From Ursus arctos (taxonomy: Eukaryota; Chordata; Mammalia; Carnivora; Ursidae), in assembly GCF_023065955.2 (NCBI RefSeq), contig NW_026622841.1, positions 23,371,501 to 23,435,500 on the forward strand: DNA of 64,000 nucleotides, written 5' to 3'. Position 1 is the stretch's first letter. Each line of letters begins with the position of its first letter. Of the stretch, positions 49,419 through 59,489 are shown in pieces. Both the position numbers and the translations under genes were made by a program. The notes under the pieces were generated by a model. It was given only the letters and a program-made list of their open reading frames with translations, made no database searches and was not told the DNA's origin.

Positions 49419-50192
49419 GATTTTTCAGCCTGCCTTCTGGGGGAGGGGCCTGTTTGGGTAGAGTCTCGGCGTCCCCTGCGAGGGGGTTGGGGATGGGCAC
49501 TCCCTGAGCCGGTATTTCCAGGCTTTTGTTCTCTGGCGGCTTTCCCTGGCGGTTTGCTGTGCCTCTTCTGAGAGTCAGAGCAGCAGCGGCCGAATTTCAG
49601 CCTCTGTCACAGAACAGAGGGATTGCGGCCCGTTCTCTACTAATGTTCTGGCCACTTTAACTCTGTTCCTGTGGTGCTGCTCAACCCTGCAGCGTCCGGG
49701 ATGTGCGCCCCACACCCGGCGTCCCAGCCCTCACTTCCAGGGCTGGCGCGTCTCTGTCCTTTGTGTTTCTAACGCCGCCAGCCGCCCCGCGCGCTCTCCC
49801 GGATCTCCCGGTCTCAGTCTGGTTCCTGTGAGCGCACCGGGATTCCGGTGTTCCGCGAGATGCCTGGTGGCGCGCGCACCCGGCTCACGGTCTCAGTCTG
49901 CTGTTTTGCGGGTGCCGTCCGCGAGCCCCGCCTGCTCTCCCGTGCAAGTGGCTACCGCTTCCCGGCACCCGAACGCGGCGGCTCCCTCCCCCTTCCGTTT
50001 ATCTTCCGATATCTGTGCACGGTTTCATGGCTCCCCGCTTCGTACCTCAATACTCAGCGCTGGAGATGTTCATTTGTAGAGATCCAGATGCGTCTTCCTG
50101 CGTCTCAGGCTGGTTCCGTGGTTGTTTAGGCTGGTCTGGTACCTATCCAGCTCGACTCGGAGGACCGGCTGAAAACGGTGTCTCCTACTCCT

Positions 50193-50202
50193 CCGCCATC
50201 TT
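50193..50202 (-). promoter_or_regulatory. YY1-type site in the L1 promoter
   Basis: CCGCCATCTT on the plus strand, i.e. AAGATGGCGG on the L1 sense strand, 13 bases inside the element's 5' end. The same position and sequence are known for the YY1 site of human L1. Confidence 0.75.
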
Positions 50203-50215
50203 AACTCCTCCCCCC

Positions 50216-50309
50216 GACTTTATTGAATTTCTGTATCTGTTCTACCAATTTTTTTTTGTGGGGTCTGGGTTTTCTACGTAGAGCACCATGTCGGAAAAGA
50301 CAGATTTTT
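50216..50309 (-). repeat. Older L1, 5'-truncated end and target-site duplication
   Basis: The short continuation of the outer L1 ORF2 (to about 50295), then AAAGACAGATTTTT at 50296-50309, which matches 42094-42107. This shows that the outer L1 was 5'-truncated at insertion and only about 2.0 kb long. Confidence 0.85.
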
Positions 50310-50389
50310 AACATTGTTGTGATCAGTGTTATGAGGAATGGCTCAGGTCATTGCTTTCTACTGATCTTTAATACAGTGAAACTTGTCGT

Positions 50390-50406
50390 CCCCCCCCCCC
50401 CCCCCC
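50390..50406 (+). repeat. Poly-C run (17)
   Basis: Uninterrupted C17. Length is likely variable or misread. Confidence 0.9.
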
Positions 50407-50525
50407 GTCTGGGTATGGTAGTTTCCATGTCCTCCCTTTAACATTGTACTCATGTGCATTTTAGTATGCTTTTCTGAGACATTGTGAGGGGGATAGCATT
50501 GAAGCAGTAACTGGGATATATTTTC

Positions 50526-50548
50526 CCTCTCTCTCTCTCTCTCTCTCT
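50526..50548 (+). repeat. (CT)n microsatellite
   Basis: About eleven uninterrupted CT units, with TGCCTGCAG immediately downstream. Confidence 0.9.
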
Positions 50549-51169
50549 GCCTGCAGTGCCTGTGAGAGTGTAGCGCACACCAAGCTGTGAAACTCACTGG
50601 CGTTGAGCTGTCGGTGGAGGGAAAGTGTTGGGGCACTGTTGCAAAGAGGTTGTGTTCAGTCTTACTCTGAACTCAGTCATCAGTTGTAAAGAGTCACATA
50701 TGAAACTCTGTAGAAAACGGTGGGAAGCAGGATGGGAGTACAAGGATGCTGGGGCTCTACCCTGACCTTGATACCAAGAAGGAAAGCGGGCATCTTTCCC
50801 TTTCTCCCTTCGGGTCCTTTAGGAGGGCTACAGGGTAGGAAGTGTGTAGGGGCAAAAGGAGCAGGTGGAGGAGTACTGCAGATATGTCTGAGCTGAGACC
50901 CGGTTGGACCTCCAGAATGAGCCCCACATGGGAGGTTTAAGGAGAAAGGTCGGCTCTCAAGCTTACAATTCAGGTGGGTAATGAGATAGTGGTAAGTGCT
51001 AAGTTACCAAGCCAGTGACTCGTTTGACACTGAGGCACAGGGTGAAGTCTCACTACTCCATCACCAGGTGGGCTTTAAAGATGTCAACTCTGGAACGACA
51101 GTGTGTTAAAAATCTAGACAGAAACAAGAGTGAGAATTTCAAATTGTGACTAAGGATTCTGTAATGTTG

Positions 51170-51330
51170 GAGCTAGAAAGAACTTTAGGAGTTAACTTAC
51201 CCAGTCCCCTCCTCTTACAAACGAGGGCACTGTGGTTGGAGAAGTGACTTGCCCAACATCAGAGAGGTGGTGAATGTCTGTGCTGAGATGGGAATCCAGG
51301 CTGGCCCGAGGACCAGAGCTGTATCCTTCC
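51170..51330 (+). repeat. MIR-like old interspersed repeat
   Basis: GTTGGAGCTAGAAAGAACTT, CCTCTTACAAACGAGGGCAC and AGTGACTTGCCCAACATCAG follow a common old mammalian repeat order. Family not certain. Confidence 0.55.
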
Positions 51331-52244
51331 ACCTTTAGTGTCCTACGTTCTTGTTTCTACTCCTGTGACTTGGCATCAGGAAGCAATGAGGACTCAAGGA
51401 AGTGCTCCAGCAGCTCCAGGGGATGCTGGAGGGAGGAGGCCATTGATGTATCACAGGCTGGAGGAGGAACAGGGAAAGCAAGTCAGCATGAGTGGAGGTG
51501 GGCTGGGGCCAGTGGGAGGCTGGCAGAAGATGGAGCCGGGAATAATCCTGTGCATTCCAGTCGCTTTCTAAATAGTGATCTGGTGACTTCCCCTGGGACA
51601 GTTTGATAGGAAGGGACACCATTGCCCAGGCTGAGCAGCGGGGTGTCCTTTAGACAAGGGTCTAATCAATTAATAAGAGCCTGTCAATTGGTTGACGATA
51701 TCCTCATATGAAATGACTTAAATACTCAGATCTTATTAGGGGTCATGAAAAAGTAATCTGTTTTATAATTTTAAGCTTTTTATAGAAAGGCAACATTGCA
51801 TGCCTTTTCAACTTCTTATGGTTTGTCACAGGCACGTGTAGAAGGCCTGATTTTCATCTCCAGTCCTTGGCATTGGGGATAACTCCTGGTATCCCTATTA
51901 CCCAGAAGGTAGCTTCTTTACCCAGAATGTTAGGTGTTGGCAATGGTGTTCTAGACATTACCCAGTTTGCAGATGAAGGTGGAGGTCGTCATGGAGGGAT
52001 GGTGCCTAAAACCCCTTTATAACCCTTAAAAAGGTTGGCCCTAAACAGGGTCTTCTGACTTCATCCAATGCTGTTCAAGAAGAGAACTGGATTTTGTTCA
52101 GTGAGACAGTCTCCATGTCTCCTGTAGCCTGAGTTGTATTTATTAAATGGCTTTAGCATTAGGACTTCCTTTGAGATCTAAATTTCAATTAACTCTATTC
52201 TATGATTCAGTGCAATTAATGACTAATACTGGCTCATGTAGGGC

Positions 52245-52400
52245 TTTGATGTTTTTAAAGCGCCTTGACATACATCATACCATTGAATTCTCACAAAAAG
52301 CCCTGTGACCAGAGTAGAATGTGGTTCTTGGCCAACAGCAAGGATTGAGGGTTGGAGGAAGAGGTCTGCCCCATACTCCACAGATGGGACATAATAGGCC
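52245..52400. repeat. MIR-like fragment
   Basis: AAAGCGCCTTGACATACATC and ATTGAATTCTCACAAAAAGC resemble the 3' half of MIR. Diverged. Confidence 0.45.
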
Positions 52401-52403
52401 TAA

Positions 52404-52543
52404 GAGCCCAGTGCTTTTTTGTTATTGTTTTATGTTTTATTTAATCTCTACACCCAACATGGGCTTGAACTCACAACCTTGAGATCAAGAGTCACATGCT
52501 CTTCCCACTGAGCCAGCCAAGTGCTCCTGAGAGTCCAGTGCTT
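52404..52543 (-). repeat. Old short SINEC with decayed target-site duplication
   Basis: Body 52417-52530: TATTTAATCTCTACACCCAA, CATGGGCTTGAACTCACAAC, GAGATCAAGAGTCACATGCT and GAGCCAGCCAAGTGCTCC. GAGCCCAGTGCTT (52404-52416) against GAGTCCAGTGCTT (52531-52543) differs at one base. It lacks the long body of the younger copies. Confidence 0.85.
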
Positions 52544-53794
52544 CTGATGGCTGGACCAGAGCTCTTTCTGCCACAGAAGTGCTCTGCGTGGGAGAAACGC
52601 CTGGAGTTCAAGGCAGCACGGAGCAAGTGCTGCGGGGCCACCACAGTCAGGTGGACTGGACAGAGGGACATGTGCAGAGGAGTCTGGTCAGGGCTCAGAA
52701 GCCCTAGGGAACCTACATTCAGCCCTCACACAGATGAACTCATTTGGGATTCCTGAAACGTGTTAGAGTGGCAGAGCACATCCCATGACCACCTGAACCA
52801 GGGGTTTGCATTCCTGTGTAATCTGTCCAGGGAAGGGTTGGTGGCATTCTGTATAGATGATCATCTGTCACCCTTTTCTAAGTGGTTTAGAGTATTTTCA
52901 CCAGTGGGGTAGGAGGGGTAACACAATATGTGTGCTTCCTGAGATGAGCTCTCCTAGGCAGTCATGATTTATAAAAATCATTCTTGTGATTTCTGTACCC
53001 GTGCCCACCAGTTGGGTGGACACCACAGGTTTCCATTCCTGTGTCCTTCTAAAGGAGCCTTTGCCAATGGCCAGTGAGACCTGTAGCAGCCACCCAAATG
53101 GACTGTGGTTGCACTTACCGAGGGTAACTTCCCTGGAGGTTGTCAGTTTCCCCCTCTGGAAATGCTAAGGATGCTTTCAGGCGTAAGCCATCTGACTGTA
53201 ATCCAGCAAATTCTATAGGGCAGCCGGGAAGTTCCCCCCCCCCAAAAAAAAAAAACCCACCTTAATTACCACTCCAAGTGCCTTCTGCTGGCTGATCATT
53301 AACCAGCAGAACTTTTTACTTTGTTGAATAAGTTCTTTGAAGAAGTCACAAGAGGTTTTTTGTTTCGTCTTGTCTTTGCTTTTGCTTTAGTTGGGAGCTG
53401 ATGTATTTTTAATTGTACTCCCAGTATCAACCAACACTTGTTAATCGGATCGCTAGGTAGCTGACAGCTGATGGCAGCCGGCCTGGCCCCCGGCCTTGCT
53501 GTGCCTGCACTGGCGCGCTTGTTTTCAGGAGCGAGTTCCGTGGAGGCTGCTGTGGACATGCTGAGTTGTTCAGGTGGGCTGGGAAACTGCTGCTCATCTC
53601 CTGGGGGCTACTCAAAAAAACCGGTTTGGTTTGGTTTTTGTTCTTTCTGCTGAAAGAAGCACATCCTTTTCATTTTAGGAAACTCCGAAGTCAGGAGACC
53701 AAACAAAGCCACTCTCATGACCTTCTTGTAGGGAAGGTCTCGTACTGGTAGCCTCATTGTTTGCCCTTCAGAGATGGAGGGTGGAGAGTGTTAG
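52544..53794. other. Unclassified non-coding DNA
   Basis: No supported gene or clear repeat. A mixed C-run/A-run tract lies near 53236-53255. Open frames on both strands are short and unrecognised. Confidence 0.4.
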
Positions 53795-54020
53795 GCTGGG
53801 CTCGGGTGCGATCAAAAGGGCACAGATGTGGGAGCCAGGCTCCTGCCTGAGTTCGAATCCTAGCTCTGTTTCTAGTGACCCGGGGCAGCTCCCTTCACGT
53901 CCTCCTGCTTCAGTGCAGAGTGGAGGTGTGCGCTCACGGGGCTGTGCGGTGCGGAGGTGAATGCCCGAAGGGCACTAGGAAGCGGGACCAGGCACCGTGA
54001 GCTCTGAGTGCAGCTGTTAA
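53795..54020 (+). repeat. MIR element
   Basis: GGGAGCCAGGCTCCTGCCTG, AGTTCGAATCCTAGCTCTGT and GACCCGGGGCAGCTCCCTTC match the tRNA-like head and core of MIR, including its B-box-like GTTCGAATCC. Ends with a GCAGCTGTTAAT-type segment. Confidence 0.8.
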
Positions 54021-55314
54021 TACCTTGCCACTAGTAACCTGCTCCTGGGTCATTTGTCTGCTTTCCCGGAGTTGATTTCCTGTGTCCTTTCGTGCTCCAG
54101 CACGGGACGTTTTGTGGGGTCTGTGTTGTGGCGGTGGTGCATGGAGGCTGACAGCTGCCCATGACAGAGTTGCTGGGAAGGGATGGGATGCCCTGGGTTT
54201 GCCGTGCGTGAGCTATTAGGGACGGTGTTGGCAGCCTGGGGGTCTGTAACCAACGGGTCCTAAGCACCGGTTGCAGGAGTTTTATGTGGAGATCTTGGCC
54301 TCTCCAGAATCCTGCTCTGGCTGGGCCTCCCATGCACTCATCCCCGCTCCTCCGCCTCCACCTCCACGGGCGAGACCTGGGTATTTGGCTCAGCTTTGCT
54401 GAGTGTTTGTTGCCACCTAATCCTGCCTGAGCCGGCGGGGACCTCGCCATCGTTAACGCGGAAGGTGAGGGTGTTCGGTAGTGATTCATCACTGCGATTT
54501 AGCAGATGGTTTTACTGTGACTTTAATTAGGCTCTGGGTGTGTTTATGGAGCGATTCTCTGCAACTTCGGTCAGTGAAAAGCCTGTTTTTCCAGTGAACT
54601 GCCTGATTTGGTCCTTTCAGGCTTCACACCAAGGCCATTTCCGCTGGGGCCTACCTTGTCATGGGGCCACTCCTGCTTTAGTTTTCTTTGACGTGGTGTC
54701 CATACAGTCCTTCCGAGGTAAACGTCATGTTCTCCACCTCCCGGATAGGGAAACTGAGGGGGTAAGTGAGGGGCTCAGGCAGTGTTCAGGATCTCAGCTT
54801 CTCGGGTGCTGGGATGTGGCCTTCCCCCCAGGCTGCGTGCCCTTTGTACCAGCAGGGTGTTGAGCTGTTCCCCGAGCTGGTGACTGAGTCGGAGGGGGAG
54901 TGTTGGAGTCCTGCTGTTACAGGAGCAGGTTTCCTGCTAATGTGGCCCTACGCTGCCGTGTGTCTCTCTCACACTTACACACCAGTCTCCTGCCTGCACG
55001 AGGACAGTAGCCTCCTTGCTCTGGCCTTTTCTACTCCTATCCACGTAGGATTCCTTTTCCTAAAATTCTGTTTCTGTGCGATTGGCAGAACAGGCACTCT
55101 GGCTGCCTGCATGAAGGGTCATGTTCAGAATCCATCAGTGGACCTCCGATGACCTGGTCCACCTCACTGTCCTGATTCTTCTATTTGTCCTCTTTCCTGT
55201 TTCAAAGCCACTTGCTCATGGCCTTATTCCTTCATTTGTTCCCACCTTGGTGCCTCTTTTCATTCTATTTCTTAGACCTCTAGGAACTAACTTCCCCTTT
55301 CCTCTTTGCCAAGA
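54021..55314. other. Unclassified non-coding DNA
   Basis: No supported gene. A MIR-like piece (GATAGGGAAACTGAGGGGGT) lies near 54740-54770. The 153-codon minus frame at 54031-54492 is Pro/Arg/Thr-rich and resembles no family I know. Confidence 0.4.
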
Positions 55315-55805
55315 GGATAGTAGTGTATTAGTCTGTGTTCTTCAGAGAAATAAAACTGGGAGGGGGTGTGTGTGTGTGTGTGTGTAAGTGTGTGTAAGTG
55401 TGTGTAAGTAACTAGCTGATGGGACTCCGGAGGCCAAGCACTGCCATGATGTGTTGTCTGCAAGCTGGAGACCCACGGAAGCTCCTGGGTAGTTGCGGTC
55501 AGGGTACAAAGTTGAGACTCAGGAAGAAGCACTGTTTGAATTTGAATCTAAAGCAGGGAAAAACCGATGTTTCAGCCTGCAGGCAGGCAGAACAAATGCT
55601 CTTATTGAGCTTTTTTGATCTATTCAGAAGAAATGCTCGAATTAAGCCCTCAGCTGATTGAACAAGGCCCACCCACAATAGGGGAGCAGTCTACCTTCCT
55701 CTGCCATTCAAATGTTAATCTCCTCCAGAAGCATCCTCAGAGACACAGCAGAAAGTTTGACCAAATATCTGGGTCCTCTGAAGTTGGCCCATAACATGAA
55801 CTATC
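55315..55805. repeat. Old interspersed repeat with GT microsatellite
   Basis: Starts GTATTAGTCTGTGTTCTTCA then AGAGAAATAAAACTGG, followed by a (GT)n tract with GTAA interruptions (55366-55408), and ends near TGGCCCATAACATGAACTAT. The arrangement is typical of a common old mammalian repeat whose family I cannot name with confidence. Confidence 0.5.
55366..55408 (+). repeat. Interrupted (GT)n microsatellite
   Basis: A pure GT stretch followed by three AAGTGTGTGT-type units. The repeated interruption suggests expansion of a 10-bp unit. Confidence 0.85.
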
Positions 55806-56290
55806 ACAGGTAGAGATCCTTAAAACTCCATCTAAATCCTACTTGCTCCAGTGTTTTTCCTGACCACATCCGCTCACATGGAACTCAGCCTAGCTGGATT
55901 CTTTTTTTTTTTTTTAAAGGGGTATTTTATTTTATTTTAAAGATTTTATTTATTTATTCGACAGAGATAGAGACAGCCAGCGAGAGAGGGAACACAAGCA
56001 GGAGGAGTGGGAGAGAAAGAAGCAGGCTCATAGCGGAAGAGCCTGATGTGGGGCTCGATCCCATAACGCCGGGATCATGCCCTGAGCCGAAGGCAGACAC
56101 TTAACCGCTGTGCCACCCAGGCGCCCCGAGCCTAGCTGGATTCTTAAACTTGGTGGCTTTACCAGAGCTCAGCGCTTAGTGGTACTGTCCCTCCATTGTG
56201 CTTCAATTACTTTTGCCAAATACCTCTTGCCGCCTCCACTAGGTTTGAAGGACTGATACCATAACTTCTACCATTTTCCCCTTCCTCCCC
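55806..56290 (+). repeat. L2 fragment split by a SINE
   Basis: AACTCCATCTAAATCCTACT and TTTTTCCTGACCACATCC before the SINE, and CTTCAATTACTTTTGCC with CTCCACTAGGTTTGAAGG after it, follow the order of the L2 3' region. Confidence 0.6.
55887..56145 (-). repeat. SINEC with perfect 17-bp target-site duplication
   Basis: Body 55904-56128, with an unusual doubled tail (AAAGGGGTATTTTATTTTAT before AAAGATTTTATTTATTTATT). AGCCTAGCTGGATTCTT is found at 55887-55903 and 56129-56145, and the TTCTT|AA junction fits the L1 endonuclease. Consensus-like body and head, so probably young. Confidence 0.97.
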
Positions 56291-56679
56291 TATGGGATAG
56301 AGAGCTGGATCAATCAAAGCTTTTCTTTGCTCAGTTTCTCAATAGATAAAATGAAGGATACTGAACGTGGCTCCTGGGATTACAGACCAAGGTGATGGGT
56401 TTGGAGAATCTGGGGTCTTGCTTCCTACAGGCAGCCAGAGAAGGGGTAGCCTGTACTAGGTGTACCGTAGGTGCCCAAGTGTTGAGATGCTTGAAGTTTT
56501 CATCTAATGCTTTTGGATTGTTTTAGGTTAACTGGCATGGTGGGGAGAGCAGTGGACTCCAACTAGCTATGTATCTCCAGCAGCTTGCTCTTGCTTTGCC
56601 ACACATCTGTTCAATGGAAATAGTTGGCCCTGCCTTACCTGCCTCTTGGGTCTTGTAAAGGTGGAATTAAGGTGATAAT

Positions 56680-56900
56680 AGCTAACTTTATTTTTATATA
56701 TGGCAGACACTGTTCTTAAAACAGTTTTCACATGTCGAACTCATTTAATTTCCTAGCTCTTTGAAGTATGTATTTTCTCATTTGGCAACTGAGGTTCAGA
56801 GAGCCTTAATAACTCAGAGTTTACAAAGCCAGAGAGTAGCAGGGCTGGGATTCCAACCCAGGAGGGCTGGCTCCACAGTGTACACTTTTAAGCACTGAGT
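56680..56900 (+). repeat. MIR element
   Basis: TAATAGCTAACTTTATTTTT, CTCATTTAATTTCCTAGCTC, CTGAGGTTCAGAGAGCC, GCCAGAGAGTAGCAGGGCTG and GGATTCCAACCCAGGAGGGC run in MIR order. Nearly full length. Confidence 0.88.
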
Positions 56901-57239
56901 GTGCTTTAAGATTGTGTGGAAGGGTATTGGAAGCTTGGAGAACTCTAAGACCCATTTGAGCAAGTCCTGGAGAGAATAACACGTGACTGCGGTTCACTGG
57001 GAGTTTGCCAGGCCTGGACCACGTATGAGTTGAGAGCAGGAATGTGTACAGCAGCCCTTGTCAGTGCCTTTGCTCACCAGAGTGACATGCCGCATTCACT
57101 ACCCACATTTCAGACAACTGAGGAATCTGTTTCCCAGACAGGCCCTCCTTCACCTTCCCTGTGATTTGCCCTCTTAGCTCAGGTCATCACCTTTGTGGCC
57201 TGTGCTTCAGTTGTAACTAAGCGATCATTCGTGTTAGTA

Positions 57240-57310
57240 TCCTCTGTGGAGTGTAGACTCTGTCAGGGTAGGGCAGAGGCTATTTGGTTTACTGTTTCAT
57301 CCCTAGTGCC
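57240..57310. repeat. L2-like fragment
   Basis: GAGTGTAGACTCTGTCAGGG, then GTTTCATCCCTAGTGCCCGG, resembles the conserved end of L2. Confidence 0.5.
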
Positions 57311-57364
57311 CGGTGTGGCAGCTGGCCAGGGGTCCCACATCTGGGGACTGAGCAGGACAGTAAT

Positions 57365-57935
57365 GGACCTACCTGATAGTTTTTATTGTGATAAAATACA
57401 CAAAAGTAAACTCATGATTTTAACCGTATTTGAACCATTTTTCATTGTATAGTTCTGTGGCATTAACTACTTTCACATCGTTGTGCAAACATCACCATCA
57501 TCTATCTCCAGAACTTTCTCATCTTCCTGAAGTGAAACTCTAGGCCCGTTAAACACTAACTCCTTATTGCCATTTCCCCTCACCCCCGGCAACACCATCC
57601 TGCCTTTTCTGTCTCTGAATTTGCCTATTCTAGGTCCCTCATAAAAGTGGAATATCCGTTTGTTCTTTCAGGTCTGGCTTACTTACCTTAGCATGACGTC
57701 TTCAAGGTTTGTCCACGGTAGAGCCTATGTCAGCATTTCCTTTTTAAGTAGGATGATTTTCCATTATATATATAGCGTACTTGCTGTTTACCCATTCATT
57801 TGTCAGTGAACGTTTTGGATTGTTTCCACCTTTTGGCTTTGGTGATGGATGCTGCTATGCATTTCGGTGTGCAAAATCCTGCTTTTAATTGGTTTGTGTA
57901 TATACCTATAGATGCTGAATAATTCTAGAAATTAA
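57365..57935 (-). repeat. Old LINE-1 3' end (L1M4/L1ME-like)
   Basis: TTTATTGTGATAAAATACAC, TTCTGTGGCATTAACTACTT, TGTGCAAACATCACCATCAT and ATCTCCAGAACTTTCTCATC form the classic order of old L1 3' ends read on the opposite strand. ORF2-derived text follows (TGCTGCTATGCATTTCGGTG). Confidence 0.85.
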
Positions 57936-59489
57936 GTAGCTCTGTACTTGCAGAACTCTTACAGCAGTTCCTGGCACATAGCAAATGCCAGATATTTGGC
58001 AAATAAAAATAAAATTGTAGGTATCTTGGTGTCAATGGACTCCTCAGTTCAGACCATTTCTCTTTAGATTAATATTTAGAAAGGTGTGTAAGGCTTAGTA
58101 CTCCTTGAGAAAGCGCTCTAAGGGTACTTCTGTGCTTCGCTCTGACCCCACCCAAATGGCTGGGCGTCCCTAGGCCCTTCTCAGGGAGGAGTCCATGAGG
58201 GACACATCTCGAGCAGACGCCCCCAGCCTCAGAGCAGTGGTCCGGGAGCAGCCAGCATGGGGGTGGTGGTGGGGGGTGCAGTTGCAGAAACTTCTGTTCC
58301 AGCTGCTCCTGTCTGGTCCTTCATTTGAGTCTGCTTCCTAGTGCTGTAGTCTTTTTATTTACAGTGATGCCTCTGTCCGCTCCAGGGAAGTTACAGTAGG
58401 ATTTTCCCCATGCTTTCTTGGGTGTCTGCAGTTTATCGGGGGATTATTGTAACATTTTTGTAATACTGAATATTGAAGTTTACTTTAAAAAAAAATAGCA
58501 TGTACTACTCAGAATGATCGAGCAGCAGGAGAGCTATCCTGAAGCAAACAGTGCCGTGGAGTTAATGATGGGAAGGAGGCTGTGGTGAAGATATGAAACT
58601 CGGTCGTGGGTTTGTGTTTTCTAGATTGGAAATTTGTACAAGGATTCAGTGTAGTGCATACGTCTATATTTTCTGGTTCCATGGTATTCCTATTCTTTGA
58701 AAGAATTTCTTTGTTGTTCTTTAATGTTGGCTTGAAAGGAGAGCTGAGGTAGAAAAAATTTGCACTTCCCCTAAGGCTTTTAATAAAACAGAAGAGCCGT
58801 GATGATGGCTTCTGTATGGTAATGCCACTGCCCCGTGACTTGAGGGCATGTGATGGGACCCCAGGGCTTGGGACAAGATAAACCAATCTTCCCCTTGGGA
58901 ATGTGTCTATTCAACTAAAGAAACCACATCTTGATGAAAATGGTTTCGCCTGTGCCTGAAAACTCTTAAAGAACCCCGTGGTTTTACGGTGAGGTCTGTA
59001 AAGCTTTGAGAATAACACTGTAGCTGCTAGAACCTATCTCTAAACTCAAAAACCAGTTTAAGCAGTGTTATCAGAGGGTATGTCTGGTATTTGCAGACAC
59101 AGTATGAGGAAGTTTCCTGTTCATCATCGGTTAAAGGGTGGTTTTGCTGAATTTCTAGATGGCAATTCAATTAAATCTAGTGGGAGCAAAAGCACAAGTT
59201 CCATGTGATGGTAGAAGTGGATTCTATGTAGTTCGTGGGCCTGTTGGTGACTCGCAGGACTGCTTAGAATGGGAGAAAGCACCTACTGTGTGCACGGCGT
59301 GTCTCTGTGTCGTATGTATGCACAAACCGACCCTACTCAGGGTACAGATGTCCATTCAGGGATAAGCTGCCTTAGGGCGGCACAGAACAGGCTTTCAATA
59401 GGTATTTGAGAAATAACGGAACAAGGACACATTTGTACCCTACTCTTTGAAAACGGCCATCTTACATTCTCTCGTACAGCCTATTAAGA
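57936..59489. other. Unclassified non-coding DNA
   Basis: No supported gene. A minus frame of 125 codons at 58509-58886 has no family resemblance. An L2/MIR-like trace (CAGGCTTTCAATAGGTATTT) lies near 59385-59420. Confidence 0.4.

Larger units (their letters stand above)
44020..50215 (-). mobile_element. Full-length LINE-1, nearly intact
   Basis: About 6.2 kb (6.0 kb without the SINE). On the minus strand it starts GGGGGAGGAGTTAAGATGGC, the typical L1 start with a YY1-type site. Then come a CpG-rich 5'UTR, ORF1 (49114-48213), a 72-bp gap, ORF2 (48140-44317), a roughly 300-bp 3'UTR with a G-rich tract, and AATAAA-containing A-rich tail sequence. Each ORF carries one frameshift. A 17-bp target-site duplication flanks the element. 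Apart from the frameshifts and the SINE it is structurally complete. Confidence 0.96.
49115..50215 (-). promoter_or_regulatory. L1 5'UTR and internal promoter, CpG-rich
   Basis: Upstream of ORF1 and about 900 bp long without the SINE. It contains CpG-dense DNA (densest at about 49690-50000, with CGCGCGCTCTCCCGG-like text) and, near the 5' end, the complement of AAGATGGCGG (50193-50202), a YY1-type site that positions initiation in studied L1s. It is the most CpG-rich part of the window. L1 5'UTRs in other mammals can also start antisense transcripts, which would point toward 50.3 kb and beyond. Activity here is not shown. Confidence 0.8.
42094..50309 (-). mobile_element. Nested retrotransposon stack: L1 in L1, with a SINE in the inner L1
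   Basis: Outer layer: a 5'-truncated L1 in two parts (42108-44019 and 50216-50295). It is flanked by AAAGACAGATTTTT at 42094-42107 and 50296-50309. Middle layer: a full-length L1 at 44020-50215, flanked by a 17-bp duplication (GACTTTATTGAATTTCT, 44003-44019 and 50216-50232). Inner layer: a SINE at 49216-49406, flanked by TGTGGGCTTCTT (49204-49215 and 49407-49418). All three are on the minus strand, and the nesting fixes their order of arrival. Confidence 0.95.
50310..52240. other. Unclassified non-coding DNA with simple repeats
   Basis: Holds C17 (50390-50406), a CT microsatellite (50526-50548) and a MIR-like stretch at 51170-51330. No gene is supported. The CT tract followed by CTGCAG resembles a splice acceptor, but all frames after it stop quickly. 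Confidence 0.45.

Noticed and set aside
50540..50580. CT-rich tract plus CTGCAG as a splice acceptor
   Set aside because: All three frames downstream stop within a few codons. It is better explained as a microsatellite edge.
54031..54492. 153-codon minus-strand open frame
   Set aside because: Moderately GC-rich chance frame with Pro/Thr/Arg bias and no family resemblance.
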